From the NCBI RefSeq assembly GCF_900090225.1, contig NZ_FMHY01000002.1:5394001-5458000 (forward strand): a stretch of 64,000 nucleotides of DNA, given 5' to 3'. The DNA is from Micromonospora eburnea (GTDB lineage Bacteria; Actinomycetota; Actinomycetes; Mycobacteriales; Micromonosporaceae). The notes below the pieces were generated by a model. The model searched no databases. It saw only the letters and a program-made list of their open reading frames with translations, and was not told the DNA's origin. A program made the translations under genes and the position numbers. Of this stretch, positions 6,806-15,895 are shown piece after piece (position 1 is the first letter of the stretch; every line of letters starts with the position of its first letter).

Positions 6806-8839
6806 ATGTCAGACGGACTTGAGCTGCGCATACTCGGCCCACTGCAATTGCTGCGCGACGGCGTGCCCATCCGGTTGCCCGGGGTCAAGCCCCGCCAACT
6901 GCTCGCCACGCTCGCCCTCCACAACCAGCGCACGGTCGCGGTGGAGCAGCTGATCGAGGTGCTCTGGCCGCGCGACCCACCCCGCTCGGCGGTGGCCAAC
7001 GTGCACACCTACGTCCACGCCCTGCGTAGCCACCTCGGCACGGCCCGGCTCTGCCGGCAGCCGCCCGGCTACCGGCTACTACTGGGTCCCGCCGAACTCG
7101 ACGTGGTCCGCTTCGACGAGTACGACCGGGCCACCGACCCGGCTCGGCTGGACACCGCGCTGGCGCTGTGGCGGGGCGGACCCGTCGAGAACCTGCCGCA
7201 CCCGCCGCTGTGGCGGCCCGAGGTGGAACGCCTGATCGAACGCTGGCGGTTGCTGCGGGAGCAGCGGGCCCGGGTACGTATCGAGGCCGGCGATCCCGCC
7301 GGGGCGATCGCCGACCTGCGGGCGCTGGTGACCGAGGACCCGTTGCGGGAGGAGGCCTGGCGGCTGCTCGTCACCGCGCTCGAGGCGACCGGCCGCCGGG
7401 CGGAGGCACTGTCGACGTACTCCAGCGCCCGCCGGTTCCTGGTGGAAGGGTTGGGTATCGAACCAGGCGAACCGCTACGCCGGTTGCATCGCAGCCTGCT
7501 GCACCAGGACGAGCCGACAGCCCCGGCCGGATCGGCCCGGCCGGACGGCTCCGGCGCCACCGTGCTGCGCGGGTTCGCCCTGCTCAACCTCGATCCGGCA
7601 CCCGGCTGGGTGGCGGCGGCCCTGCTGGACCGGGACGACGCCCGGAACGTGCTGGACGACTTGGCGCAGGCCCGGCTGGTACGCCAGGTCGGCCGCGACG
7701 AGCTGGGGCAGCCGCGGTTCCGGCTGTCGACCGCGGCCGGTCCACTGGCACCGGAACTGCCCGACCCGGCCGACGAGGCGATGCTGTGCCGGGTCCTCGG
7801 TGGCTACCTCGACCTGGCCGAGCGGGCCGCGCGGAGTCTGCCGGCCCAGATCTTCGGCCCCGGGCTGAGCATCGCGGCCCGCTGGCCGGTACCGGCCGCC
7901 GCCGAGCTGACCAAGGACCCGGTCGCCTGGTTCACCGTCGAACGGCAGGCGCTGCTCACCGCCGTCGACCTCGCCGCCCGGCTGGGCCGCTCGGAACTTG
8001 CCTGGGAGTTCGCGCATGCCATGCTGCCCTGGTGCGACCTCGGCGGCCACACCGCCGAGTGGGAGCAGACCCACCGCACCGCGCTCGACGTCTGCCGGCG
8101 CAGTGGTGACCTGCTCGGCGAGGCGGTGAGCCTGCGCGGTCTCGGGCAACTGCACCTGTACCGCGATCATTACGGCTCCGCCGCCGAGGCGTTCAGCCGG
8201 GCCCGGCTGGCGTACGCCCGGCTGGGCAACACCCACGGCGAGGCGGGCGCCCTGGCCGGGCTGGGATCGGTTCACCGGATGCGCGGCGACCACCACACCG
8301 CGTACGACTGCTACCGGCAGGCGCTGGCGTCCTACCAGGCGGTCGGCGATCGGCACGGCCAGGCGTACGTGCACGGCGCGCTCGCCCTGGTGTGGCTGGC
8401 CCGCCGGAACCCGGCCGAAGCGCTCCGCTCACTGAACGCCGGCCTGCCGCTCGCGGTCGAGGTGGACGACCAGCACCGGGTCGCGCACCTGTTGCACCGG
8501 CTCGGGTTGATCCGGGTGTGGCTCGACGAGGCAGCGGAGGCCCGCGACTGCTTCACCGCCGCGCTCGACCGGTTCACCGCCATCGGCGACGCGCACGGCC
8601 AGGCGTACTGCCTCAGCGACCTGGCCGAACTGGAGCACGGTGACGCGGCGATCAGCCGGCTCAGCCGGGCGTTGGAGATCTTCGAGCAGATCGGTGACCG
8701 CCGCGGCCAGGGGCAGGCCGCCCGGCGCCTCGGTGAGCTGCACCGGGACGCCGGGCGGGGACGGCTCGGCGACGCGTATCTGGCCGAGGCCCGGCGGCTG
8801 CACTCCACCGTCGAGGACGAGATGACCCGCCTCCGCTGA
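6806..8839 (+). CDS. SARP/AfsR-type transcriptional regulator with TPR repeats
   Basis: The 677-residue protein begins with an OmpR-like winged helix (LELRILGPLQL...LPGVKPRQLLATLALH, about residues 1-95). A bacterial transcriptional activator domain follows (VVRFDEYDRATD...EPGEPLRRLHRSLLHQD, about 100-235). The C-terminal half (about 390-670) is made of TPR repeats such as the one around YGSAAEAFSRARLAYARLG. The NB-ARC ATPase of AfsR is not evident: I see no Walker A loop between BTAD and TPR. ATG 6806 is preferred over GTG 6800, two codons upstream. SARPs usually activate secondary metabolism genes, but none is adjacent. The divergent M23 peptidase is the nearest candidate target. Confidence 0.87.
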   Translation: MSDGLELRILGPLQLLRDGVPIRLPGVKPRQLLATLALHNQRTVAVEQLIEVLWPRDPPRSAVANVHTYVHALRSHLGTARLCRQPPGYRLLLGPAELDVVRFDEYDRATDPARLDTALALWRGGPVENLPHPPLWRPEVERLIERWRLLREQRARVRIEAGDPAGAIADLRALVTEDPLREEAWRLLVTALEATGRRAEALSTYSSARRFLVEGLGIEPGEPLRRLHRSLLHQDEPTAPAGSARPDGSGATVLRGFALLNLDPAPGWVAAALLDRDDARNVLDDLAQARLVRQVGRDELGQPRFRLSTAAGPLAPELPDPADEAMLCRVLGGYLDLAERAARSLPAQIFGPGLSIAARWPVPAAAELTKDPVAWFTVERQALLTAVDLAARLGRSELAWEFAHAMLPWCDLGGHTAEWEQTHRTALDVCRRSGDLLGEAVSLRGLGQLHLYRDHYGSAAEAFSRARLAYARLGNTHGEAGALAGLGSVHRMRGDHHTAYDCYRQALASYQAVGDRHGQAYVHGALALVWLARRNPAEALRSLNAGLPLAVEVDDQHRVAHLLHRLGLIRVWLDEAAEARDCFTAALDRFTAIGDAHGQAYCLSDLAELEHGDAAISRLSRALEIFEQIGDRRGQGQAARRLGELHRDAGRGRLGDAYLAEARRLHSTVEDEMTRLR

Positions 8840-8841
8840 GC

Positions 8842-8897
8842 GGTAAGCAGGGGCCCCTTCTTAACGTCTAGCGCAGAGCAGGGGCCCCCTGTTAACC
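8842..8897. repeat. GGGGCCCC/TTAAC intergenic repeat element
   Basis: The element has two GGGGCCCC cores, each followed by a TTAAC, separated by GTCTAGCGCAGAGCA. It can fold into an imperfect hairpin. A homologous copy lies at 44911-44966. Both sit directly after a plus-strand gene, which suggests a terminator-like role. Confidence 0.7.
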
Positions 8898-8947
8898 GGT
8901 CGGCCTGGGGCGGTTCACCGGGGTCGGTATCCCGGTAGGGCACCCGG

Positions 8948-9508
8948 TCAGGTCAGGTAGGCGAGGAGGGCGGGGAGGGGGTCCACGGCCACGGCGGTGT
9001 CCACGACGAGGCGGGGGCCGATGATCGGTTCGTACTCGGCGCGGCGGACGAGGGTCTGCTCCCAGGTGGGAAACCGCTCGTCGGGTAGGCGGGCCTCGAC
9101 CCGGCGGCGGTGTTCCGCCTCGTCCCCGCAGTGCACCTCGATCACCCGCAGCGGCACCCCGGCCCGTACGGCCAGGTCGTGCCAGAGGCCGCGGGCGCCG
9201 GCCACCGGGTTGACCGCGTCCACCACCACGCTCAGCCCGAGCCCGAGCTGCACCTCGGCGAGCCCGGCGACCGCGCCGTACGCGGCCATCTCGGGCACGT
9301 CGCCGGTCAGGCCGTACCGGCCGAGGGCCCGCTCCACCGGGGTGACCGGCAGGACCGGGGCGTGCAGCGCGGCACCGACCCGGGCGGCGAGGGTGCTCTT
9401 GCCCACCCCGGGCAGCCCGGCGAAGGCGACCAGCAGCGGACCGCCGGCGCCGGGGCGGACCGCGCCCGGGTCCACCGTGCCGCCCGGTCCGGGTACGACC
9501 GAGGTCAC
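8948..9508 (-). CDS. P-loop kinase-like protein (AAA/zeta-toxin-like fold)
   Basis: The 186-residue protein has a Walker A loop G-L-P-G-V-G-K-S-T near residues 33-41 and LSVVVDAVNPV as a likely Walker B or strand-3 acidic motif. A basic segment HRRRVEARLPDERFPTWEQ follows, seen in small nucleotide or sugar kinases of the P-loop class. The substrate is unknown. GTG 9508 overlaps the adenosine kinase stop (GTGA), so it is translationally coupled to adoK and may act on a related nucleoside or metabolite. An upstream extension of the frame would run deep inside adoK. Confidence 0.7.
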   Translation of the reverse strand: MTSVVPGPGGTVDPGAVRPGAGGPLLVAFAGLPGVGKSTLAARVGAALHAPVLPVTPVERALGRYGLTGDVPEMAAYGAVAGLAEVQLGLGLSVVVDAVNPVAGARGLWHDLAVRAGVPLRVIEVHCGDEAEHRRRVEARLPDERFPTWEQTLVRRAEYEPIIGPRLVVDTAVAVDPLPALLAYLT

Positions 9509-10482
9509 GGCAGCAGGTGCGGCCGGACGTCCTCGGCGGCCGCGTCCCCGTACGACTCGGCCAGCCGCTTGACGAACAGGTCCCGGCGGACCTGGTACTC
9601 CTGGGTGCCGACGGTCTCCAGCACCAGGGTGGCCAGCAGCGAGCCGACCTGGGCGGCACGCTCCAGCCCCAGGCCCCAGGACAGGGCGGCGAAGAAACCG
9701 GCCCGGAAGCCGTCGCCGACGCCGGTCGGGTCGACCGCCTGGATCTCCCGGGCGATCGGCACGTGGATGGGGTCGATGCCCCGCCCGGCGATCTCCACGC
9801 CGTCCTTGCCCAGCGTGGTGACCCGGACCTTGACCCGGTCGAGGAGCTGCGCGTCGGTCAGACCCGCCTTGCTCAGCAGCAGCGACTTCTCGTAGTCGTT
9901 GGTCATCAGGAACTCGGCGCCGTCGATCAGGCCGAGGACCTGCTCGCCGTCCATCCGGGCGAGCTGCTGGGACGGGTCGGCGACGAACGGGTATCCGCGC
10001 TCCCGGCACTCCTCCGAGTGCCGGATCATCGCCTCCGGGTCGTTGGCGCCGACCAGCACCAGGTCGAGGCCGTCCAGCCGCTCCGCGACCGGGGCCAGCT
10101 CGATGTTGCGGGCCTCACTCATCGCGCCCGCGTAGAACGAGGCGATCTGGCACATGTCGGTGTCGGTGGTGCAGACGAAGCGCGCGGTGTGCGCCACCTC
10201 GCTGACGTGCACCGAGTCGCAGTCCACGCCGTGCCGCTCCAGCCAGGACCGGTAGTCGGCGAAGTCGGCGCCGACCGCGCCGAGCAGCACCGGGCGCAGC
10301 CCGAGCTGGGCCATACCGAAGGCGATGTTCGCCGCCACCCCGCCCCGGCGCAGCACCAGGTCGTCCACGAGGAACGACAGCGACACCTTGTGCAGCTGGT
10401 CGGCGAGGAGCTGGTCGGCGAAGCGGCCGGGGAAGCTCATCAGGTGGTCGGTGGCGATCGAGCCGGTCACGGCGATCTTCAT
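9505..10482 (-). CDS. adoK: Adenosine kinase (PfkB/ribokinase family)
   Basis: The 325-residue protein matches the actinobacterial adenosine kinase type (M. tuberculosis Rv2202c is about this length). It begins MKIAVTGSIATDHLMSFPGR, has LSFLVDDLVLRRGGVAANIAFG, the segment TARFVCTTDTDMCQIASFY, NDPEAM and the PfkB anion-hole/catalytic motif DPTGVGDGFRAGF near residue 260 with catalytic Asp. It phosphorylates adenosine to AMP in purine salvage. ATG 10482 follows a GAGGG ribosome site. The downstream P-loop kinase overlaps its stop by 4 nt. Confidence 0.9.
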   Translation of the reverse strand: MKIAVTGSIATDHLMSFPGRFADQLLADQLHKVSLSFLVDDLVLRRGGVAANIAFGMAQLGLRPVLLGAVGADFADYRSWLERHGVDCDSVHVSEVAHTARFVCTTDTDMCQIASFYAGAMSEARNIELAPVAERLDGLDLVLVGANDPEAMIRHSEECRERGYPFVADPSQQLARMDGEQVLGLIDGAEFLMTNDYEKSLLLSKAGLTDAQLLDRVKVRVTTLGKDGVEIAGRGIDPIHVPIAREIQAVDPTGVGDGFRAGFFAALSWGLGLERAAQVGSLLATLVLETVGTQEYQVRRDLFVKRLAESYGDAAAEDVRPHLLP

Positions 10483-10616
10483 GTCAGCCCTCGAGGGTCG
10501 GGAGCACGGCGCGGTCAGCCTACCGGTCGCCGCGGGCCGCGGCACGGCCTCGGTCGGCAACCGGCTGCCCGCCGCACACCCCGGCGTCACCGTGGGTACA
10601 TCCGCCGGAAGAACGC

Positions 10617-10655
10617 AACGGCGGGACCGCCCCGGTGAGGGAGGGTCCCGCCGTT
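10617..10655 (-). terminator. Terminator after the ErpA gene
   Basis: A perfect 12-bp inverted repeat (10617-10628 and 10644-10655, arms AACGGCGGGACC and its complement) lies 35 bp beyond the erpA-type stop codon, before adoK. It would end minus-strand transcription ahead of adoK. Confidence 0.7.
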
Positions 10656-10689
10656 GTCGGGTATGTCAGGGCGTCGCCCCGGCGTCGGC

Positions 10690-11058
10690 TCAGCTGAACG
10701 AGTCGCCGCAGGCGCAGGAGTTGCCCGCGTTCGGGTTGTCGATGGTGAAGCCCTGCGCGTCGATCCGGTCGGCGAAGTCGATGGTCGCGCCGGCCAGGTA
10801 GGGCGCGCTCATCCGGTCGACGACGACCTCGACACCGTCGTAGTCGGTGACGATGTCACCGTCGAGCGAACGCTCGTCGAAAAAGAGTTGGTACCGCAGG
10901 CCGGAGCAGCCGCCCGGCTGCACAGCGACCCGGAGCCGCAGGTCGTCGCGGCCCTCCTGCTCGATCAGGGCCTTGACCTTCTGCGCCGCGACGTCGGTGA
11001 GGACGACGGTGCTGGGGGCCTTGGCCTCGGTCGACTCGGTCTGCGCTGGCGTGGTCAC
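10690..11058 (-). CDS. erpA: Iron-sulfur cluster insertion protein, ErpA/HesB family
   Basis: A 122-residue A-type carrier that would accept and deliver Fe-S clusters. The three conserved cysteines are visible: one in QPGGCSGLRYQLFFDE (about residue 51) and the C-x-C pair in NAGNSCACGDSFS at the end. GTG 11058 has AGGGAGA upstream; a longer start at 11094 lacks such a site. It is transcribed toward adoK, matching the order Rv2204c-Rv2202c in mycobacteria. A nearby source of sulfur is the desulfurase/TusA pair at 4.3-5.7 kb. Confidence 0.93.
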   Translation of the reverse strand: MTTPAQTESTEAKAPSTVVLTDVAAQKVKALIEQEGRDDLRLRVAVQPGGCSGLRYQLFFDERSLDGDIVTDYDGVEVVVDRMSAPYLAGATIDFADRIDAQGFTIDNPNAGNSCACGDSFS

Positions 11059-11210
11059 GTGGAAATCTCCCTGCGCGTGTGGGTCCGGACGCACTGGCCA
11101 ACATTCCCCGTCGCCCAGTCATTCCCGGTGTGGTCCGGATCCGATCGTACGCCGCCCGGGCGGAAGTCACCCCAGGTGCCGCGACTCATGGTGGAAAGCA
11201 GCGCTGCCGG

Positions 11211-12347
11211 TCAGCGGCTCCACTGCCGGGCCAGCCGGGCGCCGAGCGCGCGCAGCCCCTCGGCGGGCCGGCCGAGCGCCGCCGCCAACCCACCGTGCTC
11301 CTCGCCGCCGAAGTGCTCCACCAGGCTGTACGTCTCGGTCACGCCGGCCGCGGCCGCCTCCCGCCGCCCGGTGCTCACCCGCCCCGCCAGCACCACGCAG
11401 GGCACGCCCCGGTCCCGGGCGGCACCGGCCACCCCAGCCACCACCTTGCCGCGCAGCGACTGGTGGTCGAAGGACCCCTCCCCCGTGATCACCAGATCGG
11501 CGCCGTCCAGCGCGGCGTCCAGCCCGATGGCCCGGGTGACCAGCCCGATGCCGGACTCGGTCCGGCCGCCGAGGGCGAGGACGGCCCCGCCGAGCCCGCC
11601 CGCCGCACCGCCGCCGGGCAGCGTGCCGAGCCCCGGCGGGCAGCCGGGCAGCTCGCGTTCCAGCACTCCGGCCCAGCGCTCCAGCGCCGCGTCGAGCAGC
11701 AGGACGTCGGACCGGCTGGCGCCCTTCTGCGGGCCGTACACGTTGCTGGCGCCGTGCAGCCCGAGCAGCGGGTTGTCGACGTCGGTGGCGGCGACCAGGG
11801 CGACCCCGCGCAGCCGGGGCGCACCGTCCAGCGCGGCCACCGCGGCCAGCGCCGCCCCGCCGTACGGCAGGGCCTGCCCGGCCTCGTCCAGCGCGGTGAC
11901 GCCCAGCGGGGTGAGCATGCCGGCGCCCCCGTCGTTGGTGGCGGAGCCGCCCAGCCCGATCACCACGGTCCGCGCCCCCGCCTCGACCGCCGCGGCCACC
12001 AGCAGCCCCAGCCCGTACGAGGTGGTGGCCTTCGGGTCGCACTCGGCGGCCGACAGCAGGTGCAGCCCGCACGCCTGGGCGCTCTCCAGGTACGCGGTGC
12101 CGTCGTCGGTGAGCAGGATCTCACCGGTGGCGGGCCGGCCGAGCGGGTCGACGGTCGGCACCGGCAGCCGCCGCCCGCCGAGCGCGTCGGCGAGCACCGC
12201 GACGAACCCGGGGCCCCCGTCGGCGAGCGGCCGGATCAGCAGCTCGTCGCCGGGGGCCACCTGCCGCCAGCCCTCGGCCACCGCGGCGGCGACCTCCTGG
12301 GCGGGCAGCGTGCCGGCGAACTTGTCCGGGCAGAGCAGCACACGCAT
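11211..12347 (-). CDS. glxK: Glycerate kinase (GlxK/GarK family)
   Basis: The 378-residue protein begins MRVLLCPDKFAGTLPAQEVA and contains RPLADGGPGF and VIGLGGSATNDGGAGM, the glycerate kinase type 1 signatures. It phosphorylates D-glycerate to 2- or 3-phosphoglycerate; the regiospecificity is not decided by sequence reading. It is divergent from nadA, with only 68 bp between starts. Order and orientation next to the ErpA gene match mycobacterial Rv2205c. A start 8 codons upstream is possible, but ATG 12347 gives the normal N-terminus. Confidence 0.92.
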   Translation of the reverse strand: MRVLLCPDKFAGTLPAQEVAAAVAEGWRQVAPGDELLIRPLADGGPGFVAVLADALGGRRLPVPTVDPLGRPATGEILLTDDGTAYLESAQACGLHLLSAAECDPKATTSYGLGLLVAAAVEAGARTVVIGLGGSATNDGGAGMLTPLGVTALDEAGQALPYGGAALAAVAALDGAPRLRGVALVAATDVDNPLLGLHGASNVYGPQKGASRSDVLLLDAALERWAGVLERELPGCPPGLGTLPGGGAAGGLGGAVLALGGRTESGIGLVTRAIGLDAALDGADLVITGEGSFDHQSLRGKVVAGVAGAARDRGVPCVVLAGRVSTGRREAAAAGVTETYSLVEHFGGEEHGGLAAALGRPAEGLRALGARLARQWSR

Positions 12348-12415
12348 GCCGAGCAGTGTGGCAGGCCACATCAGCGGCGGCTGTGGGCCGGTCCGGCTGT
12401 GGGACGATGGGGGGC

Positions 12416-13591
12416 GTGACTTCCACCTGGGTTGAGCCCTCCAACACCGCCACTGCGCTGCTGCTCCTCGGCCGCGGCAGCGATCCCGCCACGGAACGTG
12501 GCGTGGAGTGTCCGGGTGATCTCCCCGCGCCGAGCGACCCGGACCTGGTGGCCCGGGCGGCGGCGGCCAAGGCCGCGCTCGGCACGAAGGTCTTCGTGCT
12601 GGGCCACCACTACCAGCGCGACGAGGTGATCCAGTTCGCCGACGTGACCGGCGACTCGTTCAAGCTGGCCCGCGAGGCGGCGGCCCGCCCCGACGCGGAG
12701 TACATCGTCTTCTGCGGCGTGCACTTCATGGCCGAGAGCGCAGACATCCTCACCTCGGACCGCCAGCGGGTGATCCTGCCCGACCTCGCCGCCGGCTGCT
12801 CGATGGCCGACATGGCGGTGCTGTCGCAGGTCGAGACCGCCTGGGACGTGCTGACCGAGCTGGGTGTCGCGGCGGACACCGTCCCGGTGACGTACATGAA
12901 CTCCTCGGCCGACATCAAGGGCTTCGTCGGCCGGCACGGCGGCGTGGTCTGCACCTCCTCGAACGCGAAGCGGGCGCTGGACTGGGCGTTCGAGCAGGGG
13001 CGGAAGGTGCTCTTCCTGCCCGACCAGCACCTGGGCCGCAACACGGCGGTGCTGGAGATGGGCTTCTCGCTGGACGACTGCGTCCTCTACGACCCGCACA
13101 AGCCGAACGGCGGGCTCACCCCCGAGCAGCTCCGCGACGCGAAGATGATCCTCTGGCGCGGGCACTGCTCGGTGCACGGCCGGTTCACCCTGGACAGCGT
13201 CAACGACGTCCGGGAGCGGGTGCCGGGGGTCAACGTGCTGGTCCACCCGGAGTGCCGGCACGAGGTGGTCACCGCCGCCGACCTCGTCGGCTCCACCGAG
13301 TACATCATCAAGACCATCGAGGCGGCCCCGGCCGGCTCGGCGTGGGCGATCGGCACCGAGCTGAACCTGGTCCGCCGGCTGGCGCTGGCCCACCCCGACA
13401 AGCAGATCATGTTCCTGGACCGGGCGGTCTGCTACTGCTCGACGATGAACCGGATCGACCTGCCGCACCTGGTGTGGGCCCTGGAGGAGCTGGTCGCCGG
13501 CCGCGTGGTCAACCAGATCACCGTCGACCCGGACACCGCCCGCCACGCCCGGGCCGCGCTGGACCAGATGCTCGCCCTCCCCGGGGCCTGA
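12416..13591 (+). CDS. nadA: Quinolinate synthase
   Basis: NadA condenses iminoaspartate with dihydroxyacetone phosphate to quinolinate, the NAD precursor, using a [4Fe-4S] cluster. The 391-residue protein has VFVLGHHYQRDEVIQFAD, candidate cluster cysteines C100 (FCGVHFMAES), C179 (VVCTSSNA) and the C-Y-C pair at 339-341 (CYCSTMN), and HPEC. GTG 12416 is chosen because an upstream start would enter the promoter region shared with glycerate kinase. No nadB or nadC is adjacent, so the pathway genes are split. nadE lies at 55 kb in the same window. Confidence 0.94.
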   Translation: MTSTWVEPSNTATALLLLGRGSDPATERGVECPGDLPAPSDPDLVARAAAAKAALGTKVFVLGHHYQRDEVIQFADVTGDSFKLAREAAARPDAEYIVFCGVHFMAESADILTSDRQRVILPDLAAGCSMADMAVLSQVETAWDVLTELGVAADTVPVTYMNSSADIKGFVGRHGGVVCTSSNAKRALDWAFEQGRKVLFLPDQHLGRNTAVLEMGFSLDDCVLYDPHKPNGGLTPEQLRDAKMILWRGHCSVHGRFTLDSVNDVRERVPGVNVLVHPECRHEVVTAADLVGSTEYIIKTIEAAPAGSAWAIGTELNLVRRLALAHPDKQIMFLDRAVCYCSTMNRIDLPHLVWALEELVAGRVVNQITVDPDTARHARAALDQMLALPGA

Positions 13592-13598
13592 TCACCCT

Positions 13599-13665
13599 CG
13601 GTCACATCACTAGCACGGAAACGCACGGGACACCCCGGTTCGTGCCCTGGCTGGTGATGTGACCG
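13599..13665. terminator. Long-loop hairpin after nadA
   Basis: A 16-bp stem (13599-13614 with 13650-13665, one T-G wobble) encloses a 35-nt loop. It begins 8 bases after the nadA stop and is followed by AT-richer DNA. Terminator is most likely; the arms also resemble a divided operator (GGTCACATCAC and its complement). Confidence 0.55.
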
Positions 13666-13804
13666 ATTACATTTTCGTCACGGAGGGCTATGCTGCCGGG
13701 GCGACGACACACGCGGGCCGTTTACCCGTGGCCGCATTCCGGGTAGCGATGCAGATCGTGGGCCCCTCCATCTACACGGCAGCACCAACGCGCTGGAGGT
13801 TGCG

Positions 13805-15160
13805 TTGACCGACGACGTCCTGGTCGTACACGGAGGCACTCCGCTTCAAGGGCGGATCCGCGTGCGCGGCGCGAAGAACCTCGTGTCCAAGGCGATGGTC
13901 GCCGCCCTGTTGGGCGACACTCCCAGCCGACTGTTCGACGTGCCGCGGATACGGGATGTCGAGGTGGTCCGCGGGCTGCTCCACCTGCACGGGGTCAAGG
14001 TGAGCGACGGCGAGGAGGACGGCGAGCTCATCCTCGACCCGTCCAACGTCGAAAGCGCCAGCACCGACCAGATCAACGTGCACGCGGGGTCCAGCCGGAT
14101 CCCGATCCTGTTCTGCGGGCCGCTGCTGCACCGGCTCGGCCACGCCTTCATCCCGGACCTGGGCGGCTGCCACATCGGCCCGCGCCCGATCGACTTCCAC
14201 CTCCAGGCGCTGCGGGAGTTCGGCGCGACGGTCGACAAGCGGCCGGAGGGGCTGCACCTGTCCGCCCCGAACGGGCTGCACGGCACCAAGTTCGCCCTCC
14301 CGTACCCGAGCGTGGGCGCCACCGAGCAGGTGCTGCTGACCGCGGTGATGGCCGAGGGCGTCACCGAGCTGCGCAACGCGGCGGTCGAGCCGGAGATCAT
14401 CGACCTGATCTGTGTCCTGCAGAAGATGGGCGCGATCATCAAGGTGCACACCGACCGGGTGATCGAGATCCAGGGCGTGAAGCGGCTCAGCGGCTACACC
14501 CACCGGCCGATCCCGGACCGGATCGAGGCGGCGAGCTGGGCGGCGGCCGCGCTGGCCACCCGGGGTCACGTCGAGGTGCTGGGCGCCCAGCAGGCCGACA
14601 TGATGACCTTCCTGAACATCTTCCGCTCAGTCGGCGGCGAGTACGAGGTGACCGACCTCCGGCCGCCGCGGGGCGGCAAGCCGGGCCAGGAGGGCGGCAT
14701 CCGCTTCTGGCACCCGGGCGGCGAGCTGAACGCGGTGGCGCTGGAGACCGATGTCCACCCCGGGTTCATGACCGACTGGCAGCAGCCGCTCGTGGTGGCG
14801 CTGACCCAGGCCCGGGGCCTGTCGATCGTGCACGAGACGGTCTACGAGCAGCGGCTGGGCTACACCGAGGCGCTGAACACGATGGGCGCCAACATCCAGG
14901 TCTACCGGGACTGCCTGGGCGGCACCCCGTGCCGCTTCGGCCGGCGCAACTTCAAGCACTCCGCGGTGATCGCCGGCCCGAGCAAGCTGCACGCGGCCGA
15001 CCTGGTCATCCCGGACCTGCGCGCCGGTTTCAGCCACCTGATCGCGGCCCTCGCCGCCGAGGGCACCTCCCGGGTGTACGGCGTCGACCTGATCAACCGC
15101 GGCTACGAGGACTTCGAGGCCAAGCTGGCAGACCTGGGCGCACACGTAGAGCGTCCGTAA
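13805..15160 (+). CDS. murA: UDP-N-acetylglucosamine 1-carboxyvinyltransferase (MurA family)
   Basis: MurA transfers enolpyruvate from PEP to UDP-GlcNAc, the first committed step of peptidoglycan synthesis. The 451 residues show VRGAKNLVSKAMVAALL with the conserved Lys-Asn pair, the catalytic Cys loop G-G-C-H-I-G-P-R-P-I-D (Cys near residue 120) and repeated inside-out alpha/beta segments. The catalytic Cys is kept, so intrinsic fosfomycin resistance by Cys-to-Asp is not expected. The start is TTG 13805, supported by GGAGG five bases upstream. Actinomycetes may carry more than one MurA-like gene; whether this is the housekeeping copy is unknown. Confidence 0.85.
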   Translation: MTDDVLVVHGGTPLQGRIRVRGAKNLVSKAMVAALLGDTPSRLFDVPRIRDVEVVRGLLHLHGVKVSDGEEDGELILDPSNVESASTDQINVHAGSSRIPILFCGPLLHRLGHAFIPDLGGCHIGPRPIDFHLQALREFGATVDKRPEGLHLSAPNGLHGTKFALPYPSVGATEQVLLTAVMAEGVTELRNAAVEPEIIDLICVLQKMGAIIKVHTDRVIEIQGVKRLSGYTHRPIPDRIEAASWAAAALATRGHVEVLGAQQADMMTFLNIFRSVGGEYEVTDLRPPRGGKPGQEGGIRFWHPGGELNAVALETDVHPGFMTDWQQPLVVALTQARGLSIVHETVYEQRLGYTEALNTMGANIQVYRDCLGGTPCRFGRRNFKHSAVIAGPSKLHAADLVIPDLRAGFSHLIAALAAEGTSRVYGVDLINRGYEDFEAKLADLGAHVERP

Positions 15161-15177
15161 CATCACACTGAGTTCTT

Positions 15178-15212
15178 CGCGCCCGGTGCACCCGCGATGT
15201 GCGCCGGGCGCG
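15178..15212 (+). terminator. Terminator after murA
   Basis: A 13-bp GC-rich stem with one T-G wobble (15178-15190 and 15200-15212) follows the murA stop by 17 nt and leads into CTGTTTGG. Confidence 0.65.
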
Positions 15213-15222
15213 GCTGTTTGGC

Positions 15223-15228
15223 TACCCT
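15223..15228 (+). promoter_or_regulatory. -10 box TACCCT, leaderless start of DUF3043 gene
   Basis: TACCCT ends six bases before GTG 15235, so the predicted transcription start coincides with the start codon. No Shine-Dalgarno sequence is present. Confidence 0.55.
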
Positions 15229-15234
15229 TCACGA

Positions 15235-15843
15235 GTGCCGTCGCTGTTTCGTCGTAAGCCCGCCGACCTCGTCGAGGAGTCCGTCACCACGGTGACGACC
15301 GACGAGGCGTCCGTTGCCGCCCGTTCCCGGGGCTACACCCCGAGCAAGAAGGAGTTGGGCGTGGTGACGCCGAAGCGGCCCACCGCGGGCCGCCGGGCGG
15401 GTACGCCGAGCAAGCCGCTGACCAAGGAGGAGGTCCGGGAGCAGCGCCGGGCGGCGCGCGCCGAGGCGGCGGCGGAGTTCCGGCGCGAGGGTGGCGCGCG
15501 CGACCGGGGCCCCGAGCGGCTGCTGGCCCGCAACGTGGTCGACTCCCGGCGTACGGTCGGCACCTGGTTCTTCGGTGGTGCGCTGATCGTGCTGCTCGGC
15601 TCCAACCAGGCCATGCCGATGATCGTCCGGCTGATCTCCAACGCCCTGTGGGGCGCACTGGCGCTCGGCGTGGTGATCGACTCGATCCTGATCTCCCGCA
15701 AGATCAAGAAGCTGGTGCGCGAGCGCTTCCCCAAGAGCACCGAGCGGCTCGGCTCCCTCTACTTCTACGCGATCATGCGTTCGATCACGTTCCGCAGGAT
15801 GCGGGCCCCGCAGCCCCGGGTCAACATCGGCGACAAGATCTGA
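15235..15843 (+). CDS. DUF3043 family membrane protein
   Basis: A 202-residue protein with a charged, likely disordered N-terminal half (KKELGVVTPKRPTAGRRAG, then an Arg/Glu/Ala helix REQRRAARAEAAAEFRREGG). Two transmembrane helices follow near residues 115-160, and the C-terminal tail is basic. This matches the actinobacterial DUF3043 family (mycobacterial Rv2206), whose function is unknown to me. It follows the order seen in mycobacteria after glycerate kinase. GTG 15235 appears leaderless because a TACCCT box is six bases upstream. Confidence 0.85.
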   Translation: MPSLFRRKPADLVEESVTTVTTDEASVAARSRGYTPSKKELGVVTPKRPTAGRRAGTPSKPLTKEEVREQRRAARAEAAAEFRREGGARDRGPERLLARNVVDSRRTVGTWFFGGALIVLLGSNQAMPMIVRLISNALWGALALGVVIDSILISRKIKKLVRERFPKSTERLGSLYFYAIMRSITFRRMRAPQPRVNIGDKI

Positions 15844-15862
15844 CCGGGCGCGCCCCGGATCC

Positions 15863-15892
15863 GGCCCCTTCCCGCCGTCGCGGGGAGGGGCC
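15863..15892. terminator. Bidirectional terminator hairpin
   Basis: A 13-bp stem with a single G-U pair (15863-15875 and 15880-15892, 4-nt loop) lies between the convergent DUF3043 and azlD stops. Confidence 0.8.
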
Positions 15893-15895
15893 TCG

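Noticed and set aside
13654..13690. Crp/GlxR-type site before murA
   Set aside because: TGTGACCGATTACA keeps only part of the TGTGA-N6-TCACA consensus; it overlaps the hairpin arm after nadA.
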